NCBI GenBank assembly: GCA_031380885.1
Contig: JANMXL010000232.1
Location: 1-6,069 of the forward strand
Origin: PBB1 sp031380885
GTDB lineage: Bacteria; Pseudomonadota; Gammaproteobacteria; Burkholderiales; Burkholderiaceae_C
Direction: 5' to 3'
DNA length: 6,069 nucleotides
Both the position numbers and the translations under genes were made by a program. Shown piece after piece: positions 5,385-6,069 of the stretch (its first letter is position 1; each line of letters opens with the position of its first letter). The notes beneath the pieces were generated by a model. It had not been told where the DNA came from, did no database searches, and was given only the letters and a program-made list of their open reading frames with translations.

Positions 5385-6069
5385 TCAGGTGCCCATCCGC
5401 AGCCGACGTGCCGCTTCCTCGTCCCGCGCGTCATCGATCTCGCGCATGACGCTGCGCAGGTCGACCGCCCCCAGCTGCGGCTCGTAGCGGCCGCTCAGCA
5501 CCGTCTCGGTCGTCAGCACGCCGCGTTCGTACAGCGCCCAGATCTCGGGGCCGAACTGGGTGGTCAGCAGCTCCGGCGCATCGCGACCGAAGAAATTGCG
5601 CAGGTTGGCGACATCGCGCAGCAGCATGCGTGGCGCGTGGTTGTTGCCGGCAGCATCGATGGCCTGCGGCAGGTCGATGATCACCGGCCCGTCGGCGGCC
5701 AGCAGGATGTTGAATTCAGACAGATCGCCGTGCACGACACCGGCGCACAGCATCCGCACCACCTCGACCAGCAGGCTCGCGTGGTGCGCTCGCGCGTCGT
5801 CGGGCGTGAAGGCCACGTCGTTCAGGCGCGGTGCGGCGTCGCCGTCGGCATCGGTCACCAGCTCCATCAGCAGCACGCCGTCGTGGAAGTTGTAGGGCTT
5901 GGGCACCCGCACGCCGGCCGCGGCCAGCCGGTACAGCGCATCGACCTCGGCGCTTTGCCAGGCCGCTTCCTGTGACTCGCGCCCGTAGCGGCTGCCCTTG
6001 GCCATCGCGCGGGCCTGGCGCGAGTTCTTGACCTTGCGGTTCTCGGTGTAGTCGACTGCCTGCCGGAAG
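5385..6069 (-). CDS. RIO1-type serine kinase/ATPase family protein, C-terminal 227 residues (runs off right edge)
   Basis: RIO proteins are atypical protein kinases or ATPases. In archaea and eukaryotes they act in small ribosomal subunit maturation, while the targets of the bacterial branch are poorly known. The frame is open from the right edge to TGA at 5385-5387. The first visible residues are FRQAVDYTENRKVKNSRQARAM, typical of this bacterial branch. A hinge-like VLLMELVTD follows, then the catalytic loop HGDLSEFNIL (5703-5732, fitting H-x-D-x-S-x-x-N with the catalytic Asp) and the metal-binding IIDLPQ (5664-5681, fitting I-D-x-x-Q). An acidic and arginine-rich tail comes last (DDARDEEAARRLRMGT). 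The ATP-binding loop and its lysine lie outside the window. A start at ATG 6005 would remove conserved kinase sequence, so the gene must begin beyond the edge. It is convergent with the peptidase gene, with 117 bases between. Confidence 0.92.
   Translation of the reverse strand, partial: FRQAVDYTENRKVKNSRQARAMAKGSRYGRESQEAAWQSAEVDALYRLAAAGVRVPKPYNFHDGVLLMELVTDADGDAAPRLNDVAFTPDDARAHHASLLVEVVRMLCAGVVHGDLSEFNILLAADGPVIIDLPQAIDAAGNNHAPRMLLRDVANLRNFFGRDAPELLTTQFGPEIWALYERGVLTTETVLSGRYEPQLGAVDLRSVMREIDDARDEEAARRLRMGT

Noticed and set aside
5237..5434. Minus-strand 65-codon frame spanning the convergent gap as an intact small gene.
   Set aside because: Only the middle resembles a known protein (the transposase block). 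Its ends are antisense to the peptidase gene and out of frame inside the RIO gene, so a fragment is the better reading.
1..6069. A defence system, gene cluster, CRISPR array or other new multi-gene system.
   Set aside because: All long genes but one belong to known families with unrelated roles, no arrayed repeats are present, and each transcription unit appears separate.

Overview
The window is GC-rich DNA with codon use typical of betaproteobacteria. The protein sequences (MutS, PpaA-type pyrophosphatase, RIO-type kinase) look most like those of Burkholderiales. That placement is from memory of the families, not from a search. It reads as ordinary chromosomal housekeeping DNA with one probable scar of a mobile element. 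Genes cover nearly all of it, and no stretch of 300 bases lacks a gene.

Layout, left to right. Positions 1-1203 (minus strand) hold the first 401 codons of mutS, which runs off the left edge. Positions 1300-1635 (minus) hold a small, unrecognised two-helix membrane protein gene just upstream of mutS and in the same direction. Positions 1636-1822 form a divergent intergenic region with a -10-like element for ppa and a spaced inverted repeat. Positions 1823-2362 (plus) encode a complete family I inorganic pyrophosphatase, followed at once by a strong intrinsic terminator (2385-2408). Positions 2532-5267 (plus) encode a 911-residue exported M16 zinc peptidase made of an active and a degenerate half. 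Its likely start is a GTG at 2532, served by its own TACACT -10 element, not the in-frame ATG at 2382 that lies at the foot of the ppa terminator. Positions 5268-5384 are a convergent gap. Its minus strand encodes a short peptide strongly resembling the N-terminus of an IS5-type transposase, so it probably holds an IS remnant. Positions 5385-6069 (minus) are the C-terminal 227 codons of a bacterial RIO-type kinase that runs off the right edge.

The genes do not form one pathway. mutS serves DNA mismatch repair. ppa removes pyrophosphate from biosynthesis and polymerisation. The M16 enzyme is a predicted periplasmic protease, and the RIO protein is a predicted cytosolic kinase or ATPase of unknown substrate. 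ppa and the peptidase gene are adjacent but separated by a terminator and a promoter, so they look independently transcribed. I found no CRISPR array, tRNA, rRNA or complete mobile element. I do not see a convincing new multi-gene system. The items most worth a second look are the IS scar, the peptidase start site, the unknown membrane protein upstream of mutS, and the bacterial RIO kinase.
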